Shown here piece by piece: positions 1-9,412 of a stretch of 64,000 nt of DNA (within the stretch, counting starts at the first letter, position 1; each line of letters opens with the position of its first letter). Origin of the DNA: JASHPR01 sp963729365. Lineage in GTDB: Bacteria > Actinomycetota > Actinomycetes > Streptosporangiales > Streptosporangiaceae. The position numbers and the translations under genes were made by a program. The notes beneath the pieces were generated by a model. That model did not search any database and was not told the origin of the DNA. It was given only the letters and a program-made list of their open reading frames with translations. The DNA lies in assembly GCA_963729365.1 (NCBI GenBank), contig CAVSNQ010000018.1, forward strand, positions 566,432-630,431, read 5' to 3'.

Positions 1-2
1 CC

Positions 3-173
3 CGGCTCGGGCCGGATGACCTGGAGACCGTGGACGCGCTGATCACGGCGGGCATCGCGGCCAACCGCGCGGAGGCCGTGCGCTGGGCCCTGGCCCGTAT
101 CCGTGAGCGGCCGGCCTATGCCCAGCTCCGGGAGCGGGCCCGCGAGATCGAGGAGCTCAAAGCCCAGTTCTGA
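3..173 (+). CDS. C-terminal end of a small coiled-coil-like hypothetical protein (partial)
   Basis: An open frame enters from outside the window and ends in TGA at 171-173; the visible 56 residues begin RLGPDDLETVDALI. The tail is rich in Arg, Glu, Ala and Leu (ALARIRERPAYAQLRERA) and is predicted to be helical. The pattern of a short 'L..D....ID.LI..G.A.NRAEAVRWAL' stretch followed by a helical tail resembles ribbon-helix-helix antitoxin-like proteins, but the start is missing and I cannot name the family with certainty. Its last 58 bases overlap tail-to-tail with the minus-strand YfhO-like gene. Confidence 0.5.
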   Translation, partial: RLGPDDLETVDALITAGIAANRAEAVRWALARIRERPAYAQLRERAREIEELKAQF

Positions 174-2944
174 CCGTGCCGCACCCGCAGTCTCCCGGCC
201 ACGAGGAGGAGCAGCAGGAGCAACGCCGCTGCCCCGAGTGACAGCGCGAAGCCGGCCGTGAACCCTGGGGACACGTAGCTCCAGGTCACGATGCCCGGGC
301 CGGGCGGAACGTCGACGATTTGGACCAGACCGGCCCGGCCGACCACGAGCGGGACCGGCTGGCCCGCCCGCGGATGCCAGGTGGCGCTCCAGCCAGGAAT
401 CGCCGCCATAGAGCGAACGACGCGGACACCGTGGGGGGAGCGCACCGCGGCCGCGTCCGGCTCGGCCGCTGAGCCGCTCACCCGCCGCACTGACGCGCCT
501 GACGTGGACCGGCCGGGGAGTGCCTCGAGGCTGAGCACGCTCCGGGCGGAGCGGTCGACGAACACCGCGAACGAGCCGTCGTGCCCGGCCAGCCCCCACT
601 GCGGAGGCGTGAGAGCGTCCTGCAGCTGACCATCGGCAACGAACACGCTTCCGCCCGGCTCGGCAACGGATGGTGCGCCGAGAACGGATGGCTCGCCGCC
701 CGCCCGGCCGATCACCGCGATGCTCGTCACCGGATGCGGAAGGTTGACCGTGAGCAGGGACGCACCTGCCGCCTTCGCAGGGAACCAAAGCGCCGAGCCA
801 TTCGGAGTCATGAGCCCGATCCGGGTCCCGGCCGCTGCTCCCAGCCTGGCGTCCGCGTCGGGCACGTCGAGCTCTGACACATCAAGCGATGTGCCGAGGT
901 ACCAGGTGGTCTGGTGGTGCGCGGCGACGTCGCGCCGACCGGTTCCCGGCGGTCCGGGGGGCGCCGCGGATCCTCCTGAGGCGGTGATCAAGTATGCGGG
1001 CACGGTGAGGAGCAGCGAGGTGTCGAGCTGATCGAGAACTCCGCTGCCCACGGCCTTCGGAGACAGCACGTCCTGGCCCTCGCCCATGGCTTGGTGCGAT
1101 CCCGTCGCCGATGCGTACGAGCCGTCGACTATTGACGAGTACCCCTGGATGGACGGCGTGGCGCTGATGCTGTTGAGATCGGGCGAACCGATGATGGGCA
1201 GCTGGCGAGCATCGATCTCGTTGGGATCGTAGATCGCGAAACGTCCCCGGTATCCCAGCGCCGCGATCGGACGCGGGGCTGACGTTCGTGGTGCTGTCCG
1301 ATCCTCGGACTGACCCGACAGGATCTCGTTGACCGCCTTGGTCGCACGGCTGGCCGTGAGATTCTGGCCGCCGCCAAGACCGGGAAGGACCGCGACCACG
1401 CCAAGGAGCGTGAAAATGACCAGGTCAACGACGACGAAACCGGCTAGCAAGCGAGAACGCAGTCTCGGCTGAAGGCGCGGCCCGAAGATCACGAATGCGA
1501 CGGCTCCGGCCCCGATCAGCCCATACGGAATAAGCCATGGCCGGAGGCGACCGTCGACGTCGGCTACGTTCAGGCCGACCCCTAGCCATCGGAGGAGGCC
1601 CGCGCCCCAGCACAGCCCGGCCACCACGACGGCGATCATGGCGATCGGAGGCAAGACACCGAGGACCGTCTCCAGATCCATCCGGCGAACGCGGTCTCGG
1701 AGGAACTGCCGGCTCTTTTCGCTGAGCGGGTGGTCAGCCCAGTACGCGAGCAGCACCGCGAGCGCCAGATCGGCGACCAGGATGTTGCGGCTCTGGAGCC
1801 GCTGGTCGCCGAAGAGGGGCAGATGAACGAGCAGATGCCCTAGCGGGGTCCTGCCCCCGAGCGCGAGCAGTACCCCCACGAGCGCGATGAGGTGCCACAC
1901 GATCCATTCAGGAGGCCTCGGTCGCAGCCGGACACGGCCGAGGAGCACGGCCGCGGCGACGAGCGGCAGGATCCCGGCGTAGTCGGTCACCTCGGCCAGG
2001 TTGTAGGTGGCAAAGAAGCTCGGCTGGCCGAAGGAGCCGGAGCCGCCCAGAAGATCCGGTACCAGCATCAGAAGCAGCCACTTGGCCGGGAGCGACCCCG
2101 AAGTGAAGAGGGCCATCGAACTGGACGCGCGCTGGGAAGTGGCGACCGCGGCCAGGCCGGGCAGCCACTGAACCGCGCCGAGGCATGTTCCAAGCCCCAC
2201 GCCCGCCGCCACCGAGACGGCCGCTAGGCCTGAGCGGCGGCCGAGGCGTGCTACCCGCCAGGCGGCATAGATAAAGACGATCACGCTGGCGTCAGCTACG
2301 GCGCGCGGTTCACCGGCGAGGATCGTCAGGCCAATCGCCACGGCCAGGATTCCGGTCCACCTGAGCCTGGAGGCGGCGCTTCGGGTTTCTGAGAGCCGGA
2401 GCACGCTGAGCAGCTCAACCGGCACCCAGCTCATGCCGGCCACCAGGCCAAAATGGGCCACCTGGGCCGACATGGCGCCGGCGAAGGCAAACGAGAGCGA
2501 CCCGAGGAGGCTCGGCACACTCGCCAGGCGAAGGGCCCGCAAGAAGAAGAACATGCCCAGCCCGGCCACCGCCCAGGTGACGATCAGGTTGAGGGTCCAC
2601 GCCGCGGCGGTCGGCACGACGGCGAACAGGAACGTGAGCGGGTACGCGGCACCGGCGTTCCAGCCCGCGAGCAATGGTGCGCCGCTCCAGATGTACGGGT
2701 CATACAGCGGCAGCTGGCCGCTCCGGATCTGGCGTCCGGCGAGTACGCGCAGCGGAAAGTTCTGCGTCAGGTCGTCCCCGGGAAGAACGGCATGCCCGAC
2801 CAGTGCGGGGACTCCGAACACGATGACCGGCAGCGCGACGAGAACGGCGACGGCCCAAACATCGCCCGACCAGCGCCTGGATGGTCGCGTGTCGAGCACA
2901 TGGAACGGTCTCGTTCTCAGTGTCGGTGACGGTTCGGTCCTCAT
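116..2944 (-). CDS. YfhO-like large polytopic membrane protein
   Basis: About 942 residues. Many hydrophobic segments run from the N-terminus (AVAVLVALPVIVFGVPALVG) through about residue 530, then a soluble Gly/Ala/Ser-rich domain, then a final membrane helix (FALSLGAAALLLLLLLVAG) and a short basic tail. The order N-terminal multi-TM, extracytoplasmic domain, last TM and the motif 'PGDDLTQNFPLR' fit the bacterial YfhO / glycosyltransferase-like membrane family, thought to act in cell-envelope glycosylation; the exact substrate is unknown. The longest frame begins with TTG at 2974, but that codon lies inside a hairpin (2973-2994), so I prefer the ATG at 2944. Neither start has a clear ribosome binding site. 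The 3' end overlaps the converging partial gene by 58 bases. Confidence 0.7.
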   Translation of the reverse strand: MRTEPSPTLRTRPFHVLDTRPSRRWSGDVWAVAVLVALPVIVFGVPALVGHAVLPGDDLTQNFPLRVLAGRQIRSGQLPLYDPYIWSGAPLLAGWNAGAAYPLTFLFAVVPTAAAWTLNLIVTWAVAGLGMFFFLRALRLASVPSLLGSLSFAFAGAMSAQVAHFGLVAGMSWVPVELLSVLRLSETRSAASRLRWTGILAVAIGLTILAGEPRAVADASVIVFIYAAWRVARLGRRSGLAAVSVAAGVGLGTCLGAVQWLPGLAAVATSQRASSSMALFTSGSLPAKWLLLMLVPDLLGGSGSFGQPSFFATYNLAEVTDYAGILPLVAAAVLLGRVRLRPRPPEWIVWHLIALVGVLLALGGRTPLGHLLVHLPLFGDQRLQSRNILVADLALAVLLAYWADHPLSEKSRQFLRDRVRRMDLETVLGVLPPIAMIAVVVAGLCWGAGLLRWLGVGLNVADVDGRLRPWLIPYGLIGAGAVAFVIFGPRLQPRLRSRLLAGFVVVDLVIFTLLGVVAVLPGLGGGQNLTASRATKAVNEILSGQSEDRTAPRTSAPRPIAALGYRGRFAIYDPNEIDARQLPIIGSPDLNSISATPSIQGYSSIVDGSYASATGSHQAMGEGQDVLSPKAVGSGVLDQLDTSLLLTVPAYLITASGGSAAPPGPPGTGRRDVAAHHQTTWYLGTSLDVSELDVPDADARLGAAAGTRIGLMTPNGSALWFPAKAAGASLLTVNLPHPVTSIAVIGRAGGEPSVLGAPSVAEPGGSVFVADGQLQDALTPPQWGLAGHDGSFAVFVDRSARSVLSLEALPGRSTSGASVRRVSGSAAEPDAAAVRSPHGVRVVRSMAAIPGWSATWHPRAGQPVPLVVGRAGLVQIVDVPPGPGIVTWSYVSPGFTAGFALSLGAAALLLLLLLVAGRLRVRHGQNWALSSSISRARSRSWA

Positions 2945-2972
2945 GACCAGCAACTTTTGCAACACGAACCTC

Positions 2973-2994
2973 AAGGGATCCTGGAAGGATCCTT
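2973..2994. terminator. Hairpin between ABC operon and YfhO-like gene
   Basis: AAGGGATCC and GGATCCTT pair around a short loop. It lies about 50 bases after the stop codon of the last ABC permease gene, where a terminator for that leftward operon would be expected. There is no T-tract, which is usual for actinomycete hairpins. Confidence 0.4.
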
Positions 2995-3046
2995 GGCTGG
3001 CGCATCAGAGTCACCTGGTTGCCTCGCCGCCGGCGTGGCGGCGGCG

Positions 3047-3769
3047 TCAGCGGGTGCCGGTTATGAGCCGTTCGCGGTCGAACATCGCCGACGTCAGCCG
3101 CCAGCCGAGCCCGTTGAGGAGCAATAGCACCGCCGCGCCGCCGAGGGCGAGGGCGAGGGTGGCCTGGATCACGCCATACGCGATGAGCGTGGTCACCAGG
3201 ACCGAAGGAAGGTTCGCGAGTATGCCGAGTTGCTGCGCGACGCGGACCTCGGTGGCCCGGGTGGAGATCGCGATGCCGAGCCAGACCGACCAGCCGGCCA
3301 GCAGTGGGGTGAACACTACCTGGGCGACCAGATCCGGGCCGCGCAGCAGCGCCGGCGCGATGCCGGGCTGTGCGAAGAGCAGGACGCAGGCCACGAAGAA
3401 GGCGTAGACCGCGTACGCGATCGCAATCGAGGGGACCAGCACGGCCAGGGCCTTGCCCAGCAGGAACTCCTCGCGGCGGATCGGCGTGGTGAGCACCGGC
3501 TCGAGCGTGCCCTGCTGGCGTTCGCCAACCACCGCGTAGGCGGCGAGCGTGGCAGGCACGAGCGCGGGGATGCCCAGCAGGTACAGCAGCTCATGGTGCT
3601 GGGCGAGCTGGCTCGATGCCGAGGCGCTGAGGCCGAACACCGCGATCAGGGGCTGGATGAGGAAGACGAGCGGGAGGATCGCCATCCCGGTGATGATGGT
3701 GCGCCGGCGCCGGTACTCGCGGAGTTCCTTGCGGAAGATGGCCCGGACGCGCCTCCTGCTCACGCTCAT
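3047..3769 (-). CDS. ABC-2 type transporter permease (NatB-like)
   Basis: 240 residues. A basic cytoplasmic N-terminus (RRVRAIFRKELREYRRRRT) leads into six hydrophobic segments, the layout of ABC-2 permeases of the NatB/YhaP kind. The sequence GERQQGTLEPVLTTPIRREEFLLGK, seen here in part, is the conserved coupling region between the second and third helices that faces the ATPase. It is the last of four genes and starts with an ATGA overlap with the ATPase gene upstream, so the two are translationally coupled and very likely form one exporter. Substrate is unknown. Confidence 0.85.
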   Translation of the reverse strand: MSVSRRRVRAIFRKELREYRRRRTIITGMAILPLVFLIQPLIAVFGLSASASSQLAQHHELLYLLGIPALVPATLAAYAVVGERQQGTLEPVLTTPIRREEFLLGKALAVLVPSIAIAYAVYAFFVACVLLFAQPGIAPALLRGPDLVAQVVFTPLLAGWSVWLGIAISTRATEVRVAQQLGILANLPSVLVTTLIAYGVIQATLALALGGAAVLLLLNGLGWRLTSAMFDRERLITGTR

Positions 3770-4872
3770 CTCCGGCTCGCCTCCTCGTCCTCGCTGACCA
3801 GCTCGAGATAGACGTCCTCGAGCGAGTGGCGCGACTCGCCGATCGACAGCACGTCGGCACCGGCCGCGACCAGCGCCCGGGTGGCGGCCGGCGCGGCGGC
3901 GTCGGCGTCGGAGACGGCCAGGACGTAGCTGGCGGGACCGCCGGAGTGCCAGCCGTCGACGGCCGGGAGGCCGTCGAAGACGCGGCCGGGTTCGGGGAGC
4001 GGGACGCGGGTCCTGACCGTGAGCGTCTTGGCGAACAGCCGGTCGCGCAGCTCGTCGGGCCGGCCGATCGTACGCAGCGTCGTGTTCAGGATCGCGACGC
4101 GGTCGCAGAGCTGCTCGGCCTCTTCGAGGCGGTGCGTCGTGAGGAAGATCGTGACGCCGCGCTGGCGGAGTTCGTCGACCAGCCCGTGGACGTCGCGCGC
4201 GGCGACCGGATCCAGGCCGGCGGTCGGCTCGTCGAGGAACAGCACTTCCGGGTCACTCAGCAGCGCCCGGGCCAGGGCGACCCGCTGGCGCAGGCCCTTG
4301 GACAGGGATCCGCAGGCATCGTGGGCCCGGTCGGCCAGGTTGACGGCCCGCAGGGCGCGGTCGATGCGTTCGGCAGGGTCAGCCACCTGGTAGAGGTCGG
4401 CGAAGCATTCGAGGTTCTCGGCCACGCTCAGGCGCTCGTACAGGCCGGGCGACTCGGGCATGACCGCGATGCGGCGGCGGATCTCTACCCCGTTCTCCGG
4501 CGTGAGCGGGATCCCGGCGACCGTTGCCGAGCCCGAGGTCGGCGCGATGAGGGTGCCGAGCGTCCGCACGGTCGTCGTCTTCCCGGCCCCGTTCGGCCCG
4601 AGGAACCCGAAGACCTCGCCGTGGCCGATCTCGAAGGAGACGTCCTCGAACGCGACCCGGTCCCCGAAGCGCTTGCCCAGGCCGTGGACGGACAGCGCCG
4701 GGGCGCCGGTCTTCCTCGTGTCCGAAGCCGTCCTCGGCCAGCTCATGATGCGGTCACCGGGCGCGCGGGTTATCGGCTCGTCCGGACCGGGCGCCGGGAC
4801 CGGCCCGCCGGCCCGGTCCGGGTTACGGCTGCGCAGTTTCCTGATGAGCCACCTGATGAGGAAATACATCAC
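3766..4872 (-). CDS. ABC transporter ATP-binding protein (NatA/drug-export type)
   Basis: 368 residues. Walker A GPNGAGKTTT, signature LSKGLRQRVALARALL (Lys in place of the usual Gly after LS), Walker B VLFLDEPTAGLDP and switch His in TTHRLEEAE are all present, so it should be an active nucleotide-binding subunit. The first ~60 residues (MMYFLIRWLIRKLRSRNP) are an unusual hydrophobic/basic extension before the ABC domain; the start could instead be the internal Met at MSWPRT, but the ATG at 4872 overlaps the upstream permease stop as ATGA, which supports it. Pairs with the ABC-2 permease immediately downstream. Confidence 0.88.
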   Translation of the reverse strand: MMYFLIRWLIRKLRSRNPDRAGGPVPAPGPDEPITRAPGDRIMSWPRTASDTRKTGAPALSVHGLGKRFGDRVAFEDVSFEIGHGEVFGFLGPNGAGKTTTVRTLGTLIAPTSGSATVAGIPLTPENGVEIRRRIAVMPESPGLYERLSVAENLECFADLYQVADPAERIDRALRAVNLADRAHDACGSLSKGLRQRVALARALLSDPEVLFLDEPTAGLDPVAARDVHGLVDELRQRGVTIFLTTHRLEEAEQLCDRVAILNTTLRTIGRPDELRDRLFAKTLTVRTRVPLPEPGRVFDGLPAVDGWHSGGPASYVLAVSDADAAAPAATRALVAAGADVLSIGESRHSLEDVYLELVSEDEEASRR

Positions 4873-7268
4873 TGGTACCTCAGGGCCGTCCCGGGCTGAA
4901 TCCGGGCGGCGCGGCGCAGCGGCCCGCGGATGACCACGAGCGTGAGCACGAGCACGCCCGCCAGCGTGCCCAACGGGATGGTCGGCGGGAACTCCTGCGG
5001 AAGGCTGATGTCGACATTATGGAGCAGGAGCGCCAGCAGCCCCTGGTACATCAGCCAGCCGAGCAGGACGCCGAACGCCCAGCCGGCGACGGCCAGGGCC
5101 ACTGCCTCGGAGCTGAAGATCCGCCGGATGTTGCGGGCCCGGGCGCCCAGGCAGCGCAGGATGCCGACCTCGCGGGTCCGCTCGATGACGCCCATGCTGA
5201 GGGTGCTCACCAGGCCCATCAGGGTGATGGCGACCACCAGGAGGCCCAGGATCTCGACGATCGTCAGGATCGAGGTATCGGCCGCGGTGATCTGTGCTTC
5301 GGTCACGTAGAGCTCCTGCGTGCTGACCGGGTACCCGGCGGCGGCCAGCCGCGCCGCCGCGGCCGCGGTGGCCCGGTCGACGGCGGCGTGGGCGGAACTG
5401 GCCGTGGAAAGCCACATCGAGTCCGCGGTCCCGGGCCCGCCGTCCAGGCGTTCCAGCACCGGCAGCGGGAAGTAGACGGTGTCACCCGCATTGAGCTGGC
5501 CGGTGTCGATCCCGATGACGTGGACCCGGGTGGGTCCCGCGGCCAGGGCCAAGGTGAGGATCTGGCCGACCCTCGCGCCGGTGAGGCGCGCCACGGCGGG
5601 GCCGAGCACCACCGGCGGGGTAGCTGTGCGGGCGTCCTCGTCCGCGGTGGTGAACCAGTGGCCCGCGCTCAGCCGGTACGAGTACAGGGGATGCGTGCCC
5701 AGGCCCCACGCCACGTAGGTCTGCCCGCCGTACTGCACCGAACTTGTCTCGACCGGCTCGGCGCCGGTGACGCCGGGCGTCGAGGCGGCGACGGCGAGCG
5801 CCTGGCTGCCGAACGGCCGCGCGTCGCTGCTCCCGGCCATCCCGGTGCTGAAGCTGAAGTGCAGCAGGCCGACGGTCTGGCTGATGACGGCGGTTATCGA
5901 CTGGCCGAGGGCGAGGAAGGTGATCGCCAGCCCGGCGGCCACGGCGACCTGCGCGATCGCGGCCGCGCTGCGGCGCTTTTGCCGCAGCACGTTGCGGATT
6001 CCCATCCGCACGCTGCCGGGAACCTCGGTCCCGGACAGCAGGCCGCTGCGGGCGGCCAGGCGGTCGAGCCGGCCGGAGCCGTATCCGCTGGTGCCCGCGC
6101 CGGCCAGCGTCTCGGCCACGGGCCTGCGCAGCGCACGCCGCAGGGCGGGCAGCGACGAGGCGACGGCCAGCGCCGGGCCGAGCACGAGGCTGGCCACGAC
6201 GACGGGGACCGAGACGCCGAAGCCGAAGGACACGTCGATGAGCTTCACGGCGAAGTAGTGGGCCAGCAGGTAGGCGATGGCGATGCCGAGAACGGCGCCG
6301 ATAACGGCGCTGGCGGCGCCGAGCATCGCGGCCGTGCGCAGGATGATGCCGCCGATCTGCCGCCGCCGCCCGCCGAGCGCCTTGAGGATCGCGATCTCGC
6401 GGGCCTGCTCGGCGATGAGGGTGTTCATCGTGGCGGCGATCAGGAACAGGGCGGAAGCGAACGCGAGGATCGTGATGATGTACAGCAGCGCCATGATGTG
6501 GCTGAACCCGGACTGTCCCGGCCACTGCCCGGGGGACCGGACCGCGGGCAGCGCCGTGATCGGGTCTGTCCCTTCCTGCGCGGTCAGGTAGGCGCGCACC
6601 TCGGCCACCACCCGGGACTGCGCGGCCACGGCGTCGTCGGTGAGCCGGAACCCGAGATAGTTGTAGCCGCGGACACCGTGGAGTGACTCCACGGTGGCCG
6701 TCGGGGCGTAGAAGACCGGCGTGGACGAGCCGTTCGCGCCCGGGGTCGCGTAGAGGTTCAGGCCGGTACCGCTGACCCGCAGCCGGACCAGCCCGCCGCC
6801 GGCGGCCCGCACGTCGATCGTGCCGCCATCGGGGACAGCGAAGCCGGTGGCCCGGGCGTTGCCCGCGTCGGCCAGGACCTCACCCGGCCCCGGCATCCGG
6901 CCGGTGAACAGCACGACGGTATTGACCGGCGCTGACGCCAGCGCGGTGCCGGCGAGCACGACGTCCTGGGGGCCGGAGGCGGTTGCCGCCGTGGTGGCGT
7001 AGCCCACGGCCGGGCTGACCGCGGCGACGCCCGGCAGGTGGCCCAGCGCGCTGAGCTGTGCCGGGCTCAGGTCGAGGGTGCTGGTCGCTATCCCGACGTC
7101 ATACAGGTGGCTGCCCGCGATCTGGCGGTTCATGGCCGCGTTCAGCAGGCCCGGCACGGCGAGGAAGCCCAGGCTGGCGATCGCGATGCTCATCGTGAAC
7201 ACGGTCAGCAGCGTCCGGGCGCGGTGCCGGGTCAGGTCACCCCAGGCCTTGCGGTTCAGCGTGTTCAT
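4869..7268 (-). CDS. FtsX/MacB-type ABC transporter permease (two FtsX domains)
   Basis: 799 residues. The start chosen is the ATG at 7268, which overlaps the stop of the upstream ATPase gene as ATGA. An N-terminal TM (TLLTVFTMSIAIASLGFLAV) is followed by a large extracytoplasmic domain, three TM helices near residues 250-380 with the FtsX-type cytoplasmic loop 'LIAEQAREIAILKALGGRR', then a second copy of the same layout ending with 'MGVIERTREVGILRCLGAR' near the C-terminus. This duplicated arrangement is typical of actinobacterial FtsX-family lipid/peptide exporters or MacB-like permeases. Second gene of the four-gene operon. Confidence 0.88.
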   Translation of the reverse strand: MNTLNRKAWGDLTRHRARTLLTVFTMSIAIASLGFLAVPGLLNAAMNRQIAGSHLYDVGIATSTLDLSPAQLSALGHLPGVAAVSPAVGYATTAATASGPQDVVLAGTALASAPVNTVVLFTGRMPGPGEVLADAGNARATGFAVPDGGTIDVRAAGGGLVRLRVSGTGLNLYATPGANGSSTPVFYAPTATVESLHGVRGYNYLGFRLTDDAVAAQSRVVAEVRAYLTAQEGTDPITALPAVRSPGQWPGQSGFSHIMALLYIITILAFASALFLIAATMNTLIAEQAREIAILKALGGRRRQIGGIILRTAAMLGAASAVIGAVLGIAIAYLLAHYFAVKLIDVSFGFGVSVPVVVASLVLGPALAVASSLPALRRALRRPVAETLAGAGTSGYGSGRLDRLAARSGLLSGTEVPGSVRMGIRNVLRQKRRSAAAIAQVAVAAGLAITFLALGQSITAVISQTVGLLHFSFSTGMAGSSDARPFGSQALAVAASTPGVTGAEPVETSSVQYGGQTYVAWGLGTHPLYSYRLSAGHWFTTADEDARTATPPVVLGPAVARLTGARVGQILTLALAAGPTRVHVIGIDTGQLNAGDTVYFPLPVLERLDGGPGTADSMWLSTASSAHAAVDRATAAAAARLAAAGYPVSTQELYVTEAQITAADTSILTIVEILGLLVVAITLMGLVSTLSMGVIERTREVGILRCLGARARNIRRIFSSEAVALAVAGWAFGVLLGWLMYQGLLALLLHNVDISLPQEFPPTIPLGTLAGVLVLTLVVIRGPLRRAARIQPGTALRYQ

Positions 7269-7996
7269 GGCCGCCGCCCGGTGTCGCCGACGATCAGGCC
7301 GTCCCGAACGGACACGATCCGGGACGCTTTCTCGGCGAGAGCCTGGTCGTGGGTGACGTACACCACCGTGGTCCCGTTCTCGTTCAGGCCCTTGAGCAGT
7401 TCGAACATGTCCCTGGCCATCCCGGTGTCGAGGTTGCCGGTGGGCTCGTCGCCGAGCAGGACCGGCGGGTCGCAGGCCATCGCCCTGGCGATGGCGACCC
7501 GCTGCTGCTCCCCGCCGGACAGCTCCAGGGGCAGCCGGTCGCGACGATCGGCGAGCCCGACCGTGGCGAGGTGACGGCCCGCCCTGACCCTCCGCTCTCG
7601 CGCCGCGCCGAGCCGGGCCAGATCGAGCGGGAGCGTGGCGTTCTCTATGGCCGTGAGGGTGGGCATGAGCTGGAAGAACTGGAACACGATGCCGATGGTG
7701 CGGCCGCGCCAGACGGCGAGCTTTTCCTCGGTCAGCTGATCGAGGCGGCTGCCGTTGACCGTGACCGCGCCGGCGGTGGGCCGGTCGATGCCGGCGATCA
7801 GGTTGATGATGGTGGTCTTGCCGCTGCCCGACGGCCCGGTGATCGCCACCATCTCGCCCGCGGCGATGGCCAGGTCCACGCCGCTCAGCGCGGGGTACCC
7901 GACGCCCCGCCCACCTCGCCTGCCCCCGGCCGTGCGGTAGACCTTCTCCACGCCGGCCAGCTCGATGATTGGTGTCGTGTGGTTCATGGCCGTCAT
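7265..7996 (-). CDS. MacB/LolD-type ABC transporter ATP-binding protein
   Basis: 243 residues from the ATG at 7996 (a second ATG at 7987 is possible). Walker A GPSGSGKTT near residues 54-62, Q-loop in VFQFFQLMPTLTAIEN, signature LSGGEQQRVAIARAMA, Walker B LLGDEPTGNLD (Gly where Ala is usual) and switch His in VTHD. The sequence class (FQ-x-LMP-LTA-EN, GNLD) is that of the LolD/MacB/FtsE-like ATPases that pair with FtsX-domain permeases, which is the next gene. First gene of a leftward operon 7996 to 3047 in which all three junctions are four-base overlaps. It diverges from a histidine kinase gene across 168 bases. Confidence 0.9.
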   Translation of the reverse strand: MTAMNHTTPIIELAGVEKVYRTAGGRRGGRGVGYPALSGVDLAIAAGEMVAITGPSGSGKTTIINLIAGIDRPTAGAVTVNGSRLDQLTEEKLAVWRGRTIGIVFQFFQLMPTLTAIENATLPLDLARLGAARERRVRAGRHLATVGLADRRDRLPLELSGGEQQRVAIARAMACDPPVLLGDEPTGNLDTGMARDMFELLKGLNENGTTVVYVTHDQALAEKASRIVSVRDGLIVGDTGRRP

Positions 7997-8164
7997 GCTC
8001 GTCCGCCGGGCCGCCAGCGCGCATCGGCTGCGGGGCCCGTTTCCGCGGTCATCCCCGGCGCGTTGTTCGCGGCCCTGTCGGTGCCGGAACTCCGCCGCAG
8101 GTAGGGGTGGCCAGATCAGCCGCGCGGAGGATGGATCGGGCATCTGGCCGGCCTTTACCATCGG
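7997..8164. promoter_or_regulatory. Divergent promoter region between ABC operon and kinase genes
   Basis: 168 bases separate the divergent ATPase (leftward) and histidine kinase (rightward) starts, so both promoters must lie here. I see no convincing -35/-10 pairs or clear operator. The arrangement suggests that the response regulator controls the transporter. Confidence 0.4.
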
Positions 8165-9412
8165 GTGATGAGAAGGCTTGCCGCCTGGGCGGCCGCGCTC
8201 CCGCCGCGCAGGCAGGACCTCCTGCTCGCGCTGGCGCTGGCCGCTTACAACGCCGGCTCGCTGATCCCGGAGGCGAGGCAGCTGCGCCTGCCCGACGTGG
8301 CGTTCGCGCTGGTCGTGCTGCAGGCATTGCCGCTGATCTGGCGGCGGCGCTGGCCGGTCGCTACATTCCTGGTCATCGGCATTCCCCGCGACCTCTACGA
8401 CGACCTGGGCATCTCTTACGCGCCGCTGCCGCTGGCCTCGATGATCGCCTTCTACACGGTGATGGACCGCAGCTCGACGCGGGTGCGCTGGGTGATCAGC
8501 GCCCTGACCCTGGCCGGCATCATCCGGGCGGCGCTGCTGCCCGGCCACACGACCAATGACATCTTCGTCGGGGTGCTGGAGTTCGCCGCCGCCGGCATGG
8601 CCGGCGTACTCAGTCGCACCCGTCGGGCCTACCTGCAGGAGGTCGAGGCGCGTGCCGAGCATGCGGAGGCCGAGCGCGACCGGCAGGTGGCGCTGGCCGC
8701 CGCGCACGAGCGGACCAGGATCGCCAGGGAAATGCACGACGTGGTGGCGCACCACGTGAGCCTGATGGCCGTCCAGTCCGAGGCGGCCGCGTCGCTGCTG
8801 CCCGGCCAGGCCGAGGCGGGCCAGGCCGTCCAGATCATCGGCCAGACCGCGCGCGAGGCGCTGACCGAGCTTCGCCGGCTCCTCGGCGTCCTGCGCGGCC
8901 CCGCCGACCCGGACGACCGCCGGGCCAGCACTGCGCCGGCGCCGTCGATCGGCGGGCTTGACGAGGTGCTCGCGCAGGTACGCAAGGCCGGGATCGCCGT
9001 GGACCTGAGGGTGGAGGGCAGCCCGAGCAAGCTGGCGCCCGGCGTGGACCTGACCGCCTACCGGATCGTGCAGGAGGCGCTGACCAACACGGTCAGGCAC
9101 TCCGGGGCGAGCGAGGCGGCGGTGACCGTCAGCTACGAGCCTGGCTATGTCACCGTCTCGGTGACCGATGCCGGGAACGGGCCGGCTGCCGCGATCGCCG
9201 CCCCGATCGTCGGCGCGGCGGTCGGCCGGCAGGCGGAGCCAGCCCCGGCCGGCCCGGCGGACGCGCTGAACGGCAGCAGCGCGCGGTCGGTCGGACCTGT
9301 CGGGTTCGGCCTGGCCGGCATCGCCGAGCGGGTGGCGTCCTGCGGCGGCAGCCTGACCGTCGGCCCGGGCCTGGCGGGCGGGTTCGCGGTTACGGCCCGG
9401 CTGCCGGCATGA
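8165..9412 (+). CDS. Sensor histidine kinase (NarL-type partner, HisKA_3)
   Basis: 415 residues. The N-terminal ~150 residues carry four or five hydrophobic helices and almost no extracytoplasmic loop, as in intramembrane-sensing kinases. The coiled linker (EVEARAEHAEAERDRQ) leads to the HisKA_3 H-box ARIAREMHDVVAHHVSLM-like sequence with phosphoacceptor His191. The HATPase domain follows, with N-box 'IVQEALTNTVRHSG' and a G-box 'GFGLAGIAERV'. The stretch between the D- and G-boxes has an Ala/Gly/Pro-rich insertion. The stop overlaps the response regulator start as ATGA. The ABC operon it faces is the likely target. Confidence 0.9.
   Translation: MMRRLAAWAAALPPRRQDLLLALALAAYNAGSLIPEARQLRLPDVAFALVVLQALPLIWRRRWPVATFLVIGIPRDLYDDLGISYAPLPLASMIAFYTVMDRSSTRVRWVISALTLAGIIRAALLPGHTTNDIFVGVLEFAAAGMAGVLSRTRRAYLQEVEARAEHAEAERDRQVALAAAHERTRIAREMHDVVAHHVSLMAVQSEAAASLLPGQAEAGQAVQIIGQTAREALTELRRLLGVLRGPADPDDRRASTAPAPSIGGLDEVLAQVRKAGIAVDLRVEGSPSKLAPGVDLTAYRIVQEALTNTVRHSGASEAAVTVSYEPGYVTVSVTDAGNGPAAAIAAPIVGAAVGRQAEPAPAGPADALNGSSARSVGPVGFGLAGIAERVASCGGSLTVGPGLAGGFAVTARLPA

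Noticed and set aside
5019..6686. Plus-strand open frame of ~555 codons opposite the FtsX permease
   Set aside because: Antisense shadow of a well-supported permease gene; composition is typical of reverse-frame noise in high-GC DNA.
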